From Cyclina sinensis (lineage: Eukaryota > Mollusca > Bivalvia > Venerida > Veneridae): a stretch of DNA of 64,000 nucleotides. The notes under the pieces were generated by a model that was not told where the DNA came from, made no database searches, and was given only the letters and a program-made list of their open reading frames with translations. Position numbers and translations under genes: made by a program. Positions within the stretch are counted from its first letter, which is position 1; each line of letters opens with the position of its first letter. Location: contig JAAONU010000002.1 in assembly GCA_012932295.1 (NCBI GenBank), positions 38,065,521 through 38,129,520 on the forward strand, in the 5' to 3' direction. Below are positions 22,561-33,265 of this stretch, piece after piece.

Positions 22561-25500
22561 ATGAAAAATATTGCAGAGCTAGATGGAGAAATGCGACCTA
22601 GCTCTGCAATGATTTAAGATTGCAGAGCTTGTTGTCGACCTAAGACCCAACTCTGCAGCTATACAATTTTTAGAGCTATATGTCGATCTGTGATCCAACT
22701 CATTGTGATATATGATTGCAGAGCTAGATATTGAACTGCGACACAGCTCTGCAATGATATAAGATTGGAAAGCTGGATGTAGACCTGCGACCTAGCTCTG
22801 TAATTGTATAAGATTGCAGAGCTAGATGTAAATCTACGACCAAGCTATGCAATGATATAAGATTGCAGAGCTGGGTGTAGAGCTGCGACCCAGCTCTGCA
22901 GTGATATAAGATTGCAGAGCTGGATGTAGAGCTGCGACCAAGCTCTGCAGTGATATAAGATTGCAAAGCTGGATGTACAGCTGCGACACAGCTCTGCAAT
23001 GATATTAGATTGCAAAGCTGGATGTACAGCTGCGACACAGCTCTGCAATGATATAAGATTGCAGAGCTGGGTGTTGATCTACGACCCAGCTCTGCAATGA
23101 TATATGATTGCAGAGCTAGATGTAGAGCTGAGACCTAGCTCTACAATGAAGGAAGATTGCAGAGCTGGATGTAGAGCTGCGACCCAGCTCTGCAATAATA
23201 TTAGATTGCAGAGCTTGATGTAGATCTACGACCCAGCTATGCAATGATTTAAGATTGCAGAGCTGGATGTAGAGCTGCTACCCAGCTCTGCAATGATATA
23301 TGATTGCAGAGTTAGATGTAGATCTTCGACCAAGCTATGCAAAGATATAAGATTGCAGAGCTTGATGTAGAGATGCGACCTAGCTCTGTAATTATATAAG
23401 ATTGCAGAGCTGGATGTTAGTCTGCGACCAAGCTCTGCAATGATATAAGATTGCAGAGCTTGTTGTAGATCTCCGACCAAGCTATACAATGATATAAGAT
23501 TGCAAAGCTAGATGTAGATATACGACCCAGCTATGCAATAATTTGCAGAGCTTGATGTAGAGCTGCGACTCCAGCTCTGCAATGATATAAGATTTCAGAG
23601 CTAGATGTACAGCTGCGACCCAGGTCTGCAATGATATAAGATCGCAGAGCTGGATGTAGAGCTGCGACCCAGCTCTGCAATTATATAAGATCGCAGAGCT
23701 GGATGTAGAGCTGCAATGATATAAAATTGCAGAGCTGGATGTAGAGCTGCGACCCAGCTCTGCAATGATATAAGATTGCAGAGCTGTATGTAGAGCTGAG
23801 ACCCAGCTCTGCAATGATATTAGATTGCAGAGCTGGATGTAGAGCTGCGACCCAGCTCTGCAGTGATATAAGATTGCAGAGCTGGATGTAGAGCTGCGAC
23901 CCAGCTCTGCAGTGATATAAGATTGCAGAGCTGGATGTAGAGCTGCGACCCAGCTCTGCAGTGATATAAGATTGCAGAGCTGGATGTAGAGCTACGACCC
24001 AGCTCTGCAGTGATATAAGATTGCAGAGCTAGATGTAGAGCTGCGACCAAGCTCTGCAATTATAAAATTGCAGAGCTGGATGTAGAGCTGCGACCCAGCT
24101 CTGCAATGATATAAGATCGCAAAGCTGGATGTACAGCTGCGACACAGCTCTGCAATGATATAAGATTGCAGAGCTGGGTGTAGATCTACGACCCAGCTCT
24201 GCAATGATATATGATTGCAGAGCTAGATGTAGAGCTGAGACCTAGCTCTACAATGAAGGAAGATTGCAGAGCTGGATGTAGAGCTGCGACCCAGCTCTGC
24301 AATAATATTAGATTGCAGAGCTGGATGTAGATCTACGACCAAGCTATGCAATGATTTAAGATTGCAGAGCTGGATGTAGAGCTGCTACCCAGCTCTGCAA
24401 TGATATATGATTGCAGAGCTAGATGTAGAGCCGCGAACCAGCTCTGCAATGATATAAGATTGCAGAGCTGGATCTGGTTCTGTAATTATATAAGATTACA
24501 TAGCTAGATGTTAGTCTGCGACCCAGCTCTGCAATGATATAAGATTGCAGAGCTGGATGTAGAGCTGCGACCCAGCTCTGCAATGATATAAGATAGCAGA
24601 GCTGGATGTAGTTCTGTAATTATATAAGATTACATAGCTAGATGTTAGTCTGCGACCCAGCTCTGCAATGATATAAGATTGCAGAGCTGGATGTAGAGCT
24701 GCGACCCAGCTCTGCAGTGATATAAGATTGCAGAGCTGGATGTAGAGCTGCGACCCAGCTCTGCAGTGATATAAGATTGCAGAGCTGGATGTAGAGCTGC
24801 GACCCAGCTCTGCATTGATATAAGATTGCAGAGCTGGATGTAGGTCTGTAATTATATAAGATTGCAGAGCTGGATGTAAGTCTGCGACCCAGCTCTGCAA
24901 TGATATAAGATCGCAGAGCTGGATGTAGAGCTGCGAACCAGCTCTGCAGTATTATAAGATTGCAGAGCTGGATGTAGAGCTGCGACCCAGCTCTGCAGTG
25001 ATATAAGATTGCAGAGCTGGATGTAGAGCTGCGACCCAGCTCTGCAGTGATATAAGATTGCAGAGCTGGATGTAGAGCTGCGACCCAGCTCTGCAGTGAT
25101 ATAAGATTGCAGAGCTGGATGTAGAGCTGCGACCCAGCTCTGCATTGATATAAGATTGCAGAGCTGGATGTAGGTCTGTAATTATATAAGATTGCAGAGC
25201 TGGATGTAAGTCTGCGACCCAGCTCTGCAATGATATAAGATCGCAGAGCTGGATGTAGAGCTGCGAACCAGCTCTGCAATGATATAAGATTGCAGAGCTG
25301 GATGTAGAACTGCGACCCAGCTCTGCAGTGATATAAGATTGCAGAGCTGGATGTAGAGCTGCGACCCAGCTCCGCAGTGATATAAGATTGCAGAGCTGGA
25401 TGTAGAGCTGCGACCCAGCTCTGCATTGATATAAGATTGCAGAGCTAGATGTAGAGCTGCGAACAAGCTCTGCAATTATAAAATTGCAGAGCTGGATGTA

Positions 25501-28329
25501 GAGCTGCGACCCAGCTCTGCAATGATATAAGATCGCAGAGCTGGATGTAGAGCTGCGACCCAGCTCTGCAATGATATAAGGCCATACCAAATCGTTATTT
25601 CGTTTAGCGTCCGCGGACGGATAGGTTTGAGCTTCTGAGGTAGGAAAAAACAACAACATTGTTTTGTCTTACGGCCTTACTGTACAAAGTATTAAATGCT
25701 CTCCGGTATGTTCGAGAATTTATACGTGACTATTGTTGTTACCTCCTTTAAATCTTTACCCCATTTTGTATTTATTTAGTCGTGTAAAAAAGTTTCATGC
25801 GTGTATAAAGTTGTTGGCGACGTCAGAAGAGGTTAGTTTCTGGTCAGTTATAATAAGATTTTAATGCCTTTTATTGTTTTTCAAGATAATAGCAAGTAAA
25901 TGATTGCTTTATGTAAATTGTATGCATTGAAGTATTTGTTATATGTTTTCGCTATCAGTCGAATTTCTCAAGTGTAGTGTATACGCGAGCTGCAGCTAGA
26001 ATTTGTTGATGAAGTTTAATGTAATTCAAATAGGTAGAGTCAAACACATTATTTATGACATTTTGTTACTAACCAGATATTCCTTTTGTAACATTTTTCC
26101 TGAGAATTCTTCTTTCATAAGGGAGCCAAATTCATTTGAAGTATTTAAAAGAATTGTGTTATCTTCGTAGTGAAGCCAACAGACACCCAGACAAAACAGA
26201 TAGAGAAAAACAAATACCAGTAAAAATGATATTTTGGTGTTCAGTATTAAATGTTTAAGTAGTGTTTACTTTAGTAATTTTTTACAGTGATACCTCATTT
26301 GGATTTTAGTGGCATAGGATGGAAGGACCTGTCTAATAACATGAATATGCATCAGTTCAGTTTTATAGATTGTTGAAACCTAGTTGATATTGACAAGTTG
26401 ACTCCAAATATAGACTCAGTTGTAAATTTACCTATGCAGAAATATATTTTCAGTTGAATTTATAGGTGGTTTGATTGAAAATACTTTAAGAAATGCATTA
26501 AAAGTCTCTGCAAAGTGGAATATGAAACTTGATGATTATATCCTGGTGTAGATACTAGTCAGTATGACTTGTTTATTTTTTGGGGCTTCGTTTGTGTTTT
26601 CAGGATAGCTAGATAGGTTTTTGAACTTAGGGTGGACGCTAAACGAAAAAACAATTTGGTATGGCCTAAGATTGCAGAGCTAGATGTAGAGCTGCGACCA
26701 AGCTCAGCAATTATAAGATTGCAAAGTTGGATGTAGAGCTGCGACCCAGCTCTGCAATTATATAAGATCGCAGAGCTGGATGTAGAGCTGCAATGATATA
26801 AGATTGCAGAGCTGGATGTAGAGCTGCGACCCAGCTCTGCAATGATATAAGATTGCAGAGCTGGATGTAGAGCTGCGACCCAGCTCTGCAATGATATTAG
26901 ATTGCAGAGCTGGATGTAGAGCTGCGACCCAACTCAGCAGTGATATAGATTGCAGAGCTGGATGTAGAGCTGCGACCCAGCTCTGCAGTGATATAAGATT
27001 GCAGAGCTGTATGTAGAGCTGCGACCCAGCTCTGCAGTGATATAAGATTGCAGAGCTGGATGTAGAGCTGCGACCCAGCTCTGCAGTGATATAAGATTGC
27101 AGAGCTGGATGTAGAGCTGGATGTAGAGCTGCGACCCAGCTCTGCATTGATATAAGATTGCAGAGCTGGATGTAGGTCTGTAATTATATAAGATTGCAGA
27201 GCTGGATGTAAGTCTGCGACCCAGGTCTGCAATGATATAAGATCGCAGAGCTGGATGTAGAGCTGCGAACCAGCTCTGCAATGATATAAGATTGCAGAGC
27301 TGGATGTAGAGCTGCGACCCAGCTCTGCAGTGATATAAGATTGCAGAGCTGGATGTAGAGCTGCGACCCAGCTCTGCAGTGATATAAGATTGCAGAGCTG
27401 GATGTAGAGCTGCGACCCAGCTCTGCATTGATATAAGATTGCAGAGCAAGATGTAGAGCTGCGACCAAGCTCTGCAATTATAAAATTGCAGAGCTGGATG
27501 TAGAGCTGCGACCCAGCTCTGCAATGATATAAGATCGCAGAGCTGGATGTAGAGCTGCGACCCTAGTCTGCAATGATATAAGATTGCAGAGCTAGATGTA
27601 GAGCTGCGACCAAGCTCAGCAATTATAAGATTGCAGAGCTGGATGTAGATCTGCGACCCAGCTCTGCAATGATATAAGATCGCAGAGCTGGATGTAGAGC
27701 TGCAATGATATAAGATTGCAGAGCTGGATGTAGAGCTGCGACCCAGCTCTGCAATGATATAAGATTGCAGAGCTGGATGTAGAGCTGCGACCCAGCTCTG
27801 CAGTGATATTAGATTGCAGAGCTGGATGTAGAGCTGCGACCCAGCTCTGCAGTGATATAAGATTGCAGAGCTGGATGTAGAGCTGCGACCCAGCTCTGCA
27901 GTGATATAAGATTGCAGAGCTGGATGTAGAGCTGCGACCCAGCTCTGCAGTGATATAAGATTGCAGAGCTGGATGTAGAGCTGCGACCCAGCTCTGCAGT
28001 GATATAAGATTGCAGAGCTGGATGTAGAGCTGCGACCCAGCTCTGCATTGATATAAGATTGCAGAGCTGGATGTAGAGCTGCGACCCAGCTCTGCAGTGA
28101 TATAAGATTGCAGAGCTGGATGTAGAGCTGCGACCCAGCTCTGCAGTGATATAAGATTGCAGAGCTGGATGTAGAGCTGCGACCCAGCTCTGCAGTGATA
28201 TAAGATTGCAGAGCTGGATGTAGAGCTGCGACCCAGCTCTGCAGTGATATAAGATTGCAGAGCTGGATGTAGAGCTGCGACCCAGCTCTGCATTGATATA
28301 AGATTGCAGAGCTAGATGTAGAGCTGCGA
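22561..28329 (-). repeat. Right arm: inverted 49-bp monomer array
   Basis: This is the same 49-bp monomer as in the left arm but in reverse orientation, roughly 95 copies once the 1087-bp insertion at 25580-26666 is removed. Copies near 22561-22760 are badly decayed, while those at 27780-28330 are almost identical. The short monomer variant whose complement reads TAATTACAGACCTACATCC occurs in both arms in similar surroundings, showing common descent or exchange between arms. Confidence 0.95.
25580..26666. mobile_element. PIF/Harbinger-like non-autonomous element, 1087 bp
   Basis: It interrupts the right arm cleanly. Its ends are inverted repeats of about 33 bp with two visible mismatches (left GGCCATACCAAATCGTTATT, right complement GGCCATACCAAATTGTTTTT, both continuing CGTTTAGCGTCC). 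It is flanked by TAA at 25577-25579 and 26667-26669; removing it and one TAA restores an intact monomer junction. A 3-bp TWA duplication is characteristic of PIF/Harbinger transposons. No transposase frame is present, so it is a MITE-like passenger. Confidence 0.85.
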
Positions 28330-28353
28330 TCTATGTGCCAACTTCACGTTCAT

Positions 28354-28362
28354 CTGCAAATT
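28354..28362. repeat. Right 9-bp target site duplication
   Basis: CTGCAAATT abuts the right end of the foldback element and is identical to 14989-14997. Confidence 0.9.
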
Positions 28363-28589
28363 TCGTTTGTAGGTATCGACGGTCAATATCAGAAACTCGT
28401 GCACTTACAATAAATTTACAAAGCATGGGTATTTTGTTTTTCATTTTGTTGTATAACCCCCGAATAAGATTTAGACTTTTGCATGTGTACAGTTCGTTCA
28501 CGATAGCACATTTGATAAAATGAATGTTTAAGTGCAACTTTTTACTGTATATGCTCTTTTGACAACGGTCCTGGGTGTCCGACATCATT

Positions 28590-29475
28590 TAGGAACTACT
28601 GATGTTGCTCGGGTGGTGCAGATGATCGAAACGTGAGATGGCCACCGTTCTAGACGTTTCTCATAGCGTTGTTGCCAGGTTGTGGAGTCGTTATCAGGAG
28701 ACTGGAGAATTCACAAGAAGACCTGGGCAAGGTCGTCACCGCATTAACACCTCATCAGGACCGATATCTGAGAACTTTGGCCCTGAGAAATCATCAGTGT
28801 ACTGCTACTGGCATTGAAACTGATTTCTGGCAAGCTACAGGGGTTCGTATGTCCACTCAAACTGTTCGAAATCGTCTTCATGAAGATGGTTTGGATACCC
28901 GAAGACCTGCCAGAGGACCAATTCTGACCGTACCTCACCGGAGAGCTCGCTTAGAGTTTGCCAAGGAACACGTCACTTGGCAACTGCGCCACTGGCGATC
29001 AATGCTCTTCACAGACGAGAGCCGCTACCATGTTTCGACCTGTGACAGGCGTGTGAGGGTGTGGCGTCGCCGAGGAGAGAGGTATGCGGAATGTAACATT
29101 ATTCCATATGACAGGTTTGGCGGTATGTCAGTTATGGTGTTGGCAGGGATATCCATTGACAGGCGCACAGACCTTTATGTGATTCCAGGAGGTTGTCTGA
29201 CGGCCCTGAGATATCGGGACGAGATCCTAGAACCAACTGTTAGGCCATATGCTGGTGCAATAGGTGAAACTTTTCGTTTATTGCAAGATAATGGTCGAGC
29301 ACACACTGCAAGAATCGTCCGGAACTTCTTTGATGATGAAGATATTTAGGTCATAGACTGGACCCTGTGGAGAACGTCCGTGAGCTTTCTCATGCTCTTG
29401 TAGCAGAATTGGATGCCATACAACAAGATATGATCAGACGTGTCATCAGGAGCAGGTCCAGATGATGCAGAGAGT
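28590..29475 (+). pseudogene. Tc1-like transposase pseudogene
   Basis: The catalytic part reads in one frame to 29346: MLFTDESRYHV holds the first Asp and LLQDNGRAHTA the second. The third residue, Glu, survives as DPVENV at about 29368-29385, but in another frame. Three kinds of damage are seen. The helix-turn-helix part (VSHSVVARLWSRYQETG, from about 28655) is in a different frame from the catalytic part, with a shift near 28740. A TAG at 29347-29349 replaces an expected sense codon. About 20 bp are missing just before DPVEN. The product cannot work. It belongs to the Tc1 element split by the foldback. Tc1 transposases normally have about 340 residues. Confidence 0.88.
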
Positions 29476-29764
29476 GCCTAAATGCCCGGGCGGGATGCAC
29501 TCATTACTGACACTGACTATGAAACGTTTCCGGGCCTGAATCTGCTTTTACAGACATTGCTTGTTCTCCTGTAAGACCACCATTTCAAATTTAATTTGAT
29601 AGTGTTCATATCCTGGACACTGTCTTTGTTCAGGAATGTGCCTGTTGGCGATGAAAATGCCGATTTGTTTTTGTAAAAAGAACGATTTTGTTATTTCTGT
29701 AAAATATGTTCATAAATCTACTCAATGGGTATAGTATTTTATAAATTATATGGGCGCTCCTTTA

Positions 29765-30732
29765 ATTAATATGAGCAGTGATTAATATAAAAACAGATAT
29801 ATTAAATAACGAATTATAATGTTAACGTTAATGTATGTGTCACTTGACAGGAGTAGTGATGTATCATTAAAACAAACTGCACAATTAACTGAACTTGTTA
29901 TTCTGTCAATGTTTTTAACCCATTTATGATTAATGAATTATGCCATCCTTGTCAGTTGGACATGTCTATTTTCAATGAGAAGGGTTTCTAGTGTAAATTC
30001 TTGCATGTTCATTTGCAGCTTCCTATATTCGATTATTTTTTCCCTTTATATTTCTGTTACTTACAGTTTTCATAGTACTTAAATGCATAAAAGGATATTC
30101 TCTGAACAATAGAGCGATTATAATGGGACTGGTTTTGATATTTTGTATGCGCTCTACATGTCATGATATGTTTACCAACAACTATTTCAGACTATTCCAA
30201 AAAAGTACTATAGAAATATTACATAAACAAATATAATAAAACATAGCCTTTTTATCCGTTTAACAACATTATACATAACATTTTCGTAGAACCAATTCTG
30301 AAATTTATATCTGACGTAAGTAGTTTTAAAAAGTATGCAAAAAAGGGTCAAAACGCCATGTAGGATAAGTCTTTAATGCTGTTCAATAGTAATAGTAAAA
30401 CTATTCACAACCTCTATTTAGTACAAGTATGAAAAAAAGTACATGTAGCCCGAAAAGTCGACGCCGACATGGCAGTTACAATGATGAAGCTTTTATAAAA
30501 ACAAATATTTGCCTAAGTCATAGGGTCTTACCTGAAGATAAACATCATAAATTTCTATAAATGACTTAATCGTCAGTAAAAAGGTTTTATCTATAGGGTA
30601 TTTTCATTATTTTGCATCGAATATTATGTATCATTATCATCCAAACATCACCGTATAGTGTTTGTTAACAGATGTACAACGGATAAAAGAAGTCGCAAAA
30701 AGGTTACCCCGTGATGAAAATGGAGCTTTAAA
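29765..30732. other. AT-rich non-coding sequence
   Basis: Nothing was recognised between the Tc1 end and the next inverted-repeat element. Confidence 0.5.
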
Positions 30733-30861
30733 GGCCTAAAAGAAAATTAAGTTAGTTTCGGGTAACCCGACCCTACCTAGCTATAGCCGCCGACCCTAAC
30801 GATTTTTTTACCCTTCCGGGGAAAAATTAAATTCGTCACATTTCACGTTTTAGCCATATAG

Positions 30862-30920
30862 AACGGAAGCGTTTGAAAAACGATTTTTGATTGGCTGTTT
30901 GGCTTTAAATTTGTCCAATC
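30862..30920 (+). promoter_or_regulatory. CCAAT-box promoter-like region
   Basis: A GGAAG ETS-type core (30865-30869), an inverted CCAAT box (ATTGG at 30890-30894) and a forward one (CCAAT at 30915-30919) lie 30-90 bp upstream of the ATG at 30951. That ATG itself sits in AACATGGCG, which resembles a YY1 element. No TATA box is seen. The layout is that of a TATA-less animal promoter. Confidence 0.4.
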
Positions 30921-30950
30921 GTAACAGCGCTAAGAAATCGGATTTTCAAC

Positions 30951-31382
30951 ATGGCGTCGGCATGGACAGTAATTGTAATTTTTTGGAGAAGAAAGTGCCC
31001 CCATGCTGACAAACGGCGATGTTATCGGGTACTTCCAAATTACTTTAAGTTCAGTAAATTGCAATCGGAGATGCGGTGCAGCCAAGAAGGGCTGATAGAG
31101 GTGTTATTGGCAAAGAATGAAGATATTTTAAAACCGAAAGTACAACGTTTATGTCAGCTTTTACGGCCGAAATATCCATTATATCAGACCGAAAGCAACG
31201 TTTCGAATGATCAGTTATTGAACCTCAATGCTGGCTTCTCTGCATGTCTAAAAATTCTGACAGCTGGTTTGTATGAAAGTCAAAAAGATGTTTTAATTTT
31301 AAAAAGCAACTTTTGTGATATGCAGACCCAGAATGCCAGACACCAATCCAAGCACTTTAATACCATCACATACGTTGCTTAA
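30951..31382 (+). CDS. 143-residue ORF of unknown function in an inverted-repeat element
   Basis: ATG in good context (CAACATGG) opens a 143-codon frame ending in TAA. The product starts MASAWTVIVIFWRRKCPHAD, is rich in Lys and Arg in its first half, and has helical-looking stretches such as MRCSQEGLIEVLLAKNEDIL. No transposase catalytic motif, signal peptide or transmembrane segment stands out, and I recognise no family. It lies inside the 30733-32472 element behind CCAAT-type promoter signals, so it may be a host gene fragment carried by the element, or an element protein. A poly-A-rich tract with several AATAAAA motifs lies at 32377-32406. Confidence 0.4.
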   Translation: MASAWTVIVIFWRRKCPHADKRRCYRVLPNYFKFSKLQSEMRCSQEGLIEVLLAKNEDILKPKVQRLCQLLRPKYPLYQTESNVSNDQLLNLNAGFSACLKILTAGLYESQKDVLILKSNFCDMQTQNARHQSKHFNTITYVA

Positions 31383-32472
31383 ATTATTAACTAGCAAATG
31401 TTCCAGAAATTTCAACCACGTAGTTAAAGAGCTAGTCCTACAGCAAGGCATATAATGCCTTTATATATCAACTTCACTCCTCCAACTCTTTGTCCTTTTT
31501 GGAACAATTCCCAGCATGCAAAGGTAACCCGGCATCTGGTCAGCTTTCAAGCTGTTTGTCATTCAGACAGTTTGAGTATTTCTTCTTTGTGAAAATTTGA
31601 CAAAATAAAAAAAGGAGACAACATTTTGAGCAGTTCCCAGTATGCAAGGGGTTACAACAATTATAAACAAGAAGGAACCTATATGATAAATGGATTTGCC
31701 AAAGAATATTAAAGTTTTTTGTTCTGTTTTATGCCACAGGAAGATGTCTTTTGTAAAAGCAAAAATGTAAAAAAAATCTCAAGCTTTTCACCCTTGGCCC
31801 TCTGCTTCTAAAACTTTTTATGGTCCACTGTCCGAGTTTCAGGCTCTGACAGACATCTAACCTCTAAAATATTAAACACTTTCACAATGAAAGGTTGTCT
31901 TAACAGGTTTTCTATATGTCACTTTAATAAAGCATGAACCAGTCTTCAGTTTGCCTTTAAATATATATGCAATGCTCCAAAATTACTGAATTTAATGTCA
32001 GATTCAAACTCCAAGTTGTCGGAGCATGAAAACCATTTCAGAGTGTGGGGCCTGGATTGAAAGCCTGAATTTTAAATAACTTTCTACCAGTCTCAGTCAA
32101 CAACAGCGTCGTCAAGTTTCCAAAAACTATGGAACTTCATTTTGATGGTCTTTTGTCTGTAAATACTGTTTGTATTATACTGTTCTACCATTTTATAAAA
32201 GCCAGTTTAAACTTTTTATTAAAGTAAATCTTTGATACATGCATATTTCAATCAGACAAAGCCTCTTCACAGCAGTACTTTGTCAAATTATAACAAATAG
32301 AGCCTCAATAACAATATAATTTGCCAGTGAGAGTTGAGGGTAAAAAAATATGTTATCACGTATATAAAAATTAAAAAGAAAATAAAAAATAAAAAAAATA
32401 AAATAATTTCCCTACCTACCCTACCTACTGATTTTGGACACGTTACCCTAAACAAACAATTTTTTTTTGGCC

Positions 32473-33041
32473 TTACTATGAACGTACCATTTCCGTACAT
32501 GGAACGCATACGACTCACATTTGGCGCACACCGCGTATGCACAGGAAAATAACGTTTGATTAAAGGATAGATATCCTATGAGTAATGGACATCACCGTAT
32601 GAGTACTAGACAAAGACTAACGCATTCGAAACTGATTTAGCGTTTCTTTCCAGTTTTCGTCCCCTGGACATCTGTATTATGTTAAAGTTCGGCAGCAAAT
32701 CAGCTCCATCGGACATAAACGGATGCGAACCGGAAAAGTACATAAGGCACGCAGGAGTTCTGAACAACACACGCCAACGCATTGCTACCGTACATCCTAC
32801 AGGTTCTTTTATCTAGTTTTGAACATGCTCAAAGATTTCTACCGGATAGATCAACAGTACTGATAAGTCAGGCCGTACCTGGCCTGAAAGGGAGCGCAAA
32901 CGCCGAATGAGAAAACGACGCATGCCGACGGACACGAATGGATTGAAAATTGGGTTACCTGTTGGATGTTGGTTAACGCAATGCGATGATGGGTGACAGA
33001 AACATAATGCTAAAAGTCAGTCTGAGAAGAAAAAAACGAGA
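32473..33041. other. Non-coding, moderately CpG-rich sequence
   Basis: No gene was recognised. From about 32640 the sequence becomes richer in CG dinucleotides than its neighbours and leads into the CpG-rich repeat at 33266. Confidence 0.4.
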
Positions 33042-33135
33042 AACACACACACACACACGCACACACACCAAAGATGCACACAGGTGAGACGGAAACAAAT
33101 GCGTGTATGTGTGTGTGTGTGTGTGTTTGTGTGTA
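33042..33135. repeat. Inverted (CA)n / (TG)n microsatellite pair
   Basis: A CA run (33042-33069) and a TG run (33101-33135) are separated by about 30 nt, so the two can pair as a simple-repeat hairpin. Confidence 0.9.
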
Positions 33136-33265
33136 ATAGTTTGTAATTGTCGTTATCTCGTTTCGGCGTGCTCTCGCCTTCCGTTGAGCATGCGCAGATA
33201 TTTTTCACATATTATGTTAGCGATAGACGAAATTCATGTGAAAAAATAGAATAACAGAAAATATT

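Larger units (their letters stand above)
14998..28353. mobile_element. Giant foldback element with satellite-built inverted arms
   Basis: The element is 13,356 bp. Both ends carry the same 24-bp tip (ATGAACGTGAAGTTGGCACA and four more bases) in opposite orientation, followed by 49-bp monomers in the same order. By eye the two ends match perfectly for about 158 bp, including the variant first monomer. A perfect 9-bp direct repeat flanks the element. Left arm is about 15022-20320, core about 20321-22560, right arm about 22561-28329. Long, internally repetitive inverted arms with 9-bp duplications are the mark of Drosophila FB-type elements and of some Mutator-like elements. No transposase is seen inside, so it would need one supplied from elsewhere. 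The superfamily is not settled. Confidence 0.88.
14938..29762 (+). mobile_element. Tc1-like transposon split by a foldback element
   Basis: The ends are inverted copies starting AAGGAGCGC (14938 on the left; the complement ends at 29762) and both are flanked by TA (14936-14937 and 29763-29764), the target duplication of Tc1/mariner elements. Beyond nine identical bases the ends share only a weaker AT-rich similarity. Removing the inner foldback and one copy of its 9-bp duplication leaves 60 + 1400 = 1460 bp, a normal Tc1-like length. A decayed transposase lies in the right part. The shape therefore points to an old Tc1 copy that later received the large insertion only 60 bp from its left end. 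Confidence 0.75.
30733..32472. mobile_element. Putative 1.74-kb DNA transposon with similar inverted ends
   Basis: The left end (GGCCTAAAAGAAAATTAAGT, on to GGGTAAC) and the complement of the right end (GGCCAAAAAAAAATTGTTTG, on to GGGTAAC) align over about 33 bp with a few differences. Both are followed by GTAGGG/CCCTACC-rich sequence. No clear target duplication was seen: the flanks are TTTAAA on the left and TTACTA on the right. A 143-codon ORF and a promoter-like region lie inside. Superfamily unknown. Two unrelated insertions with chance end similarity remain possible. Confidence 0.5.

Noticed and set aside
22724..28293. Overlapping minus-strand frames up to 262 codons
   Set aside because: Same cause in the inverted right arm. 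The peptides equal those of the left arm because the arms are reverse complements.
15022..28329. CRISPR-like array
   Set aside because: The repeats are contiguous with an AT-rich linker that is itself repeated, so there are no unique spacers, and the genome is eukaryotic.
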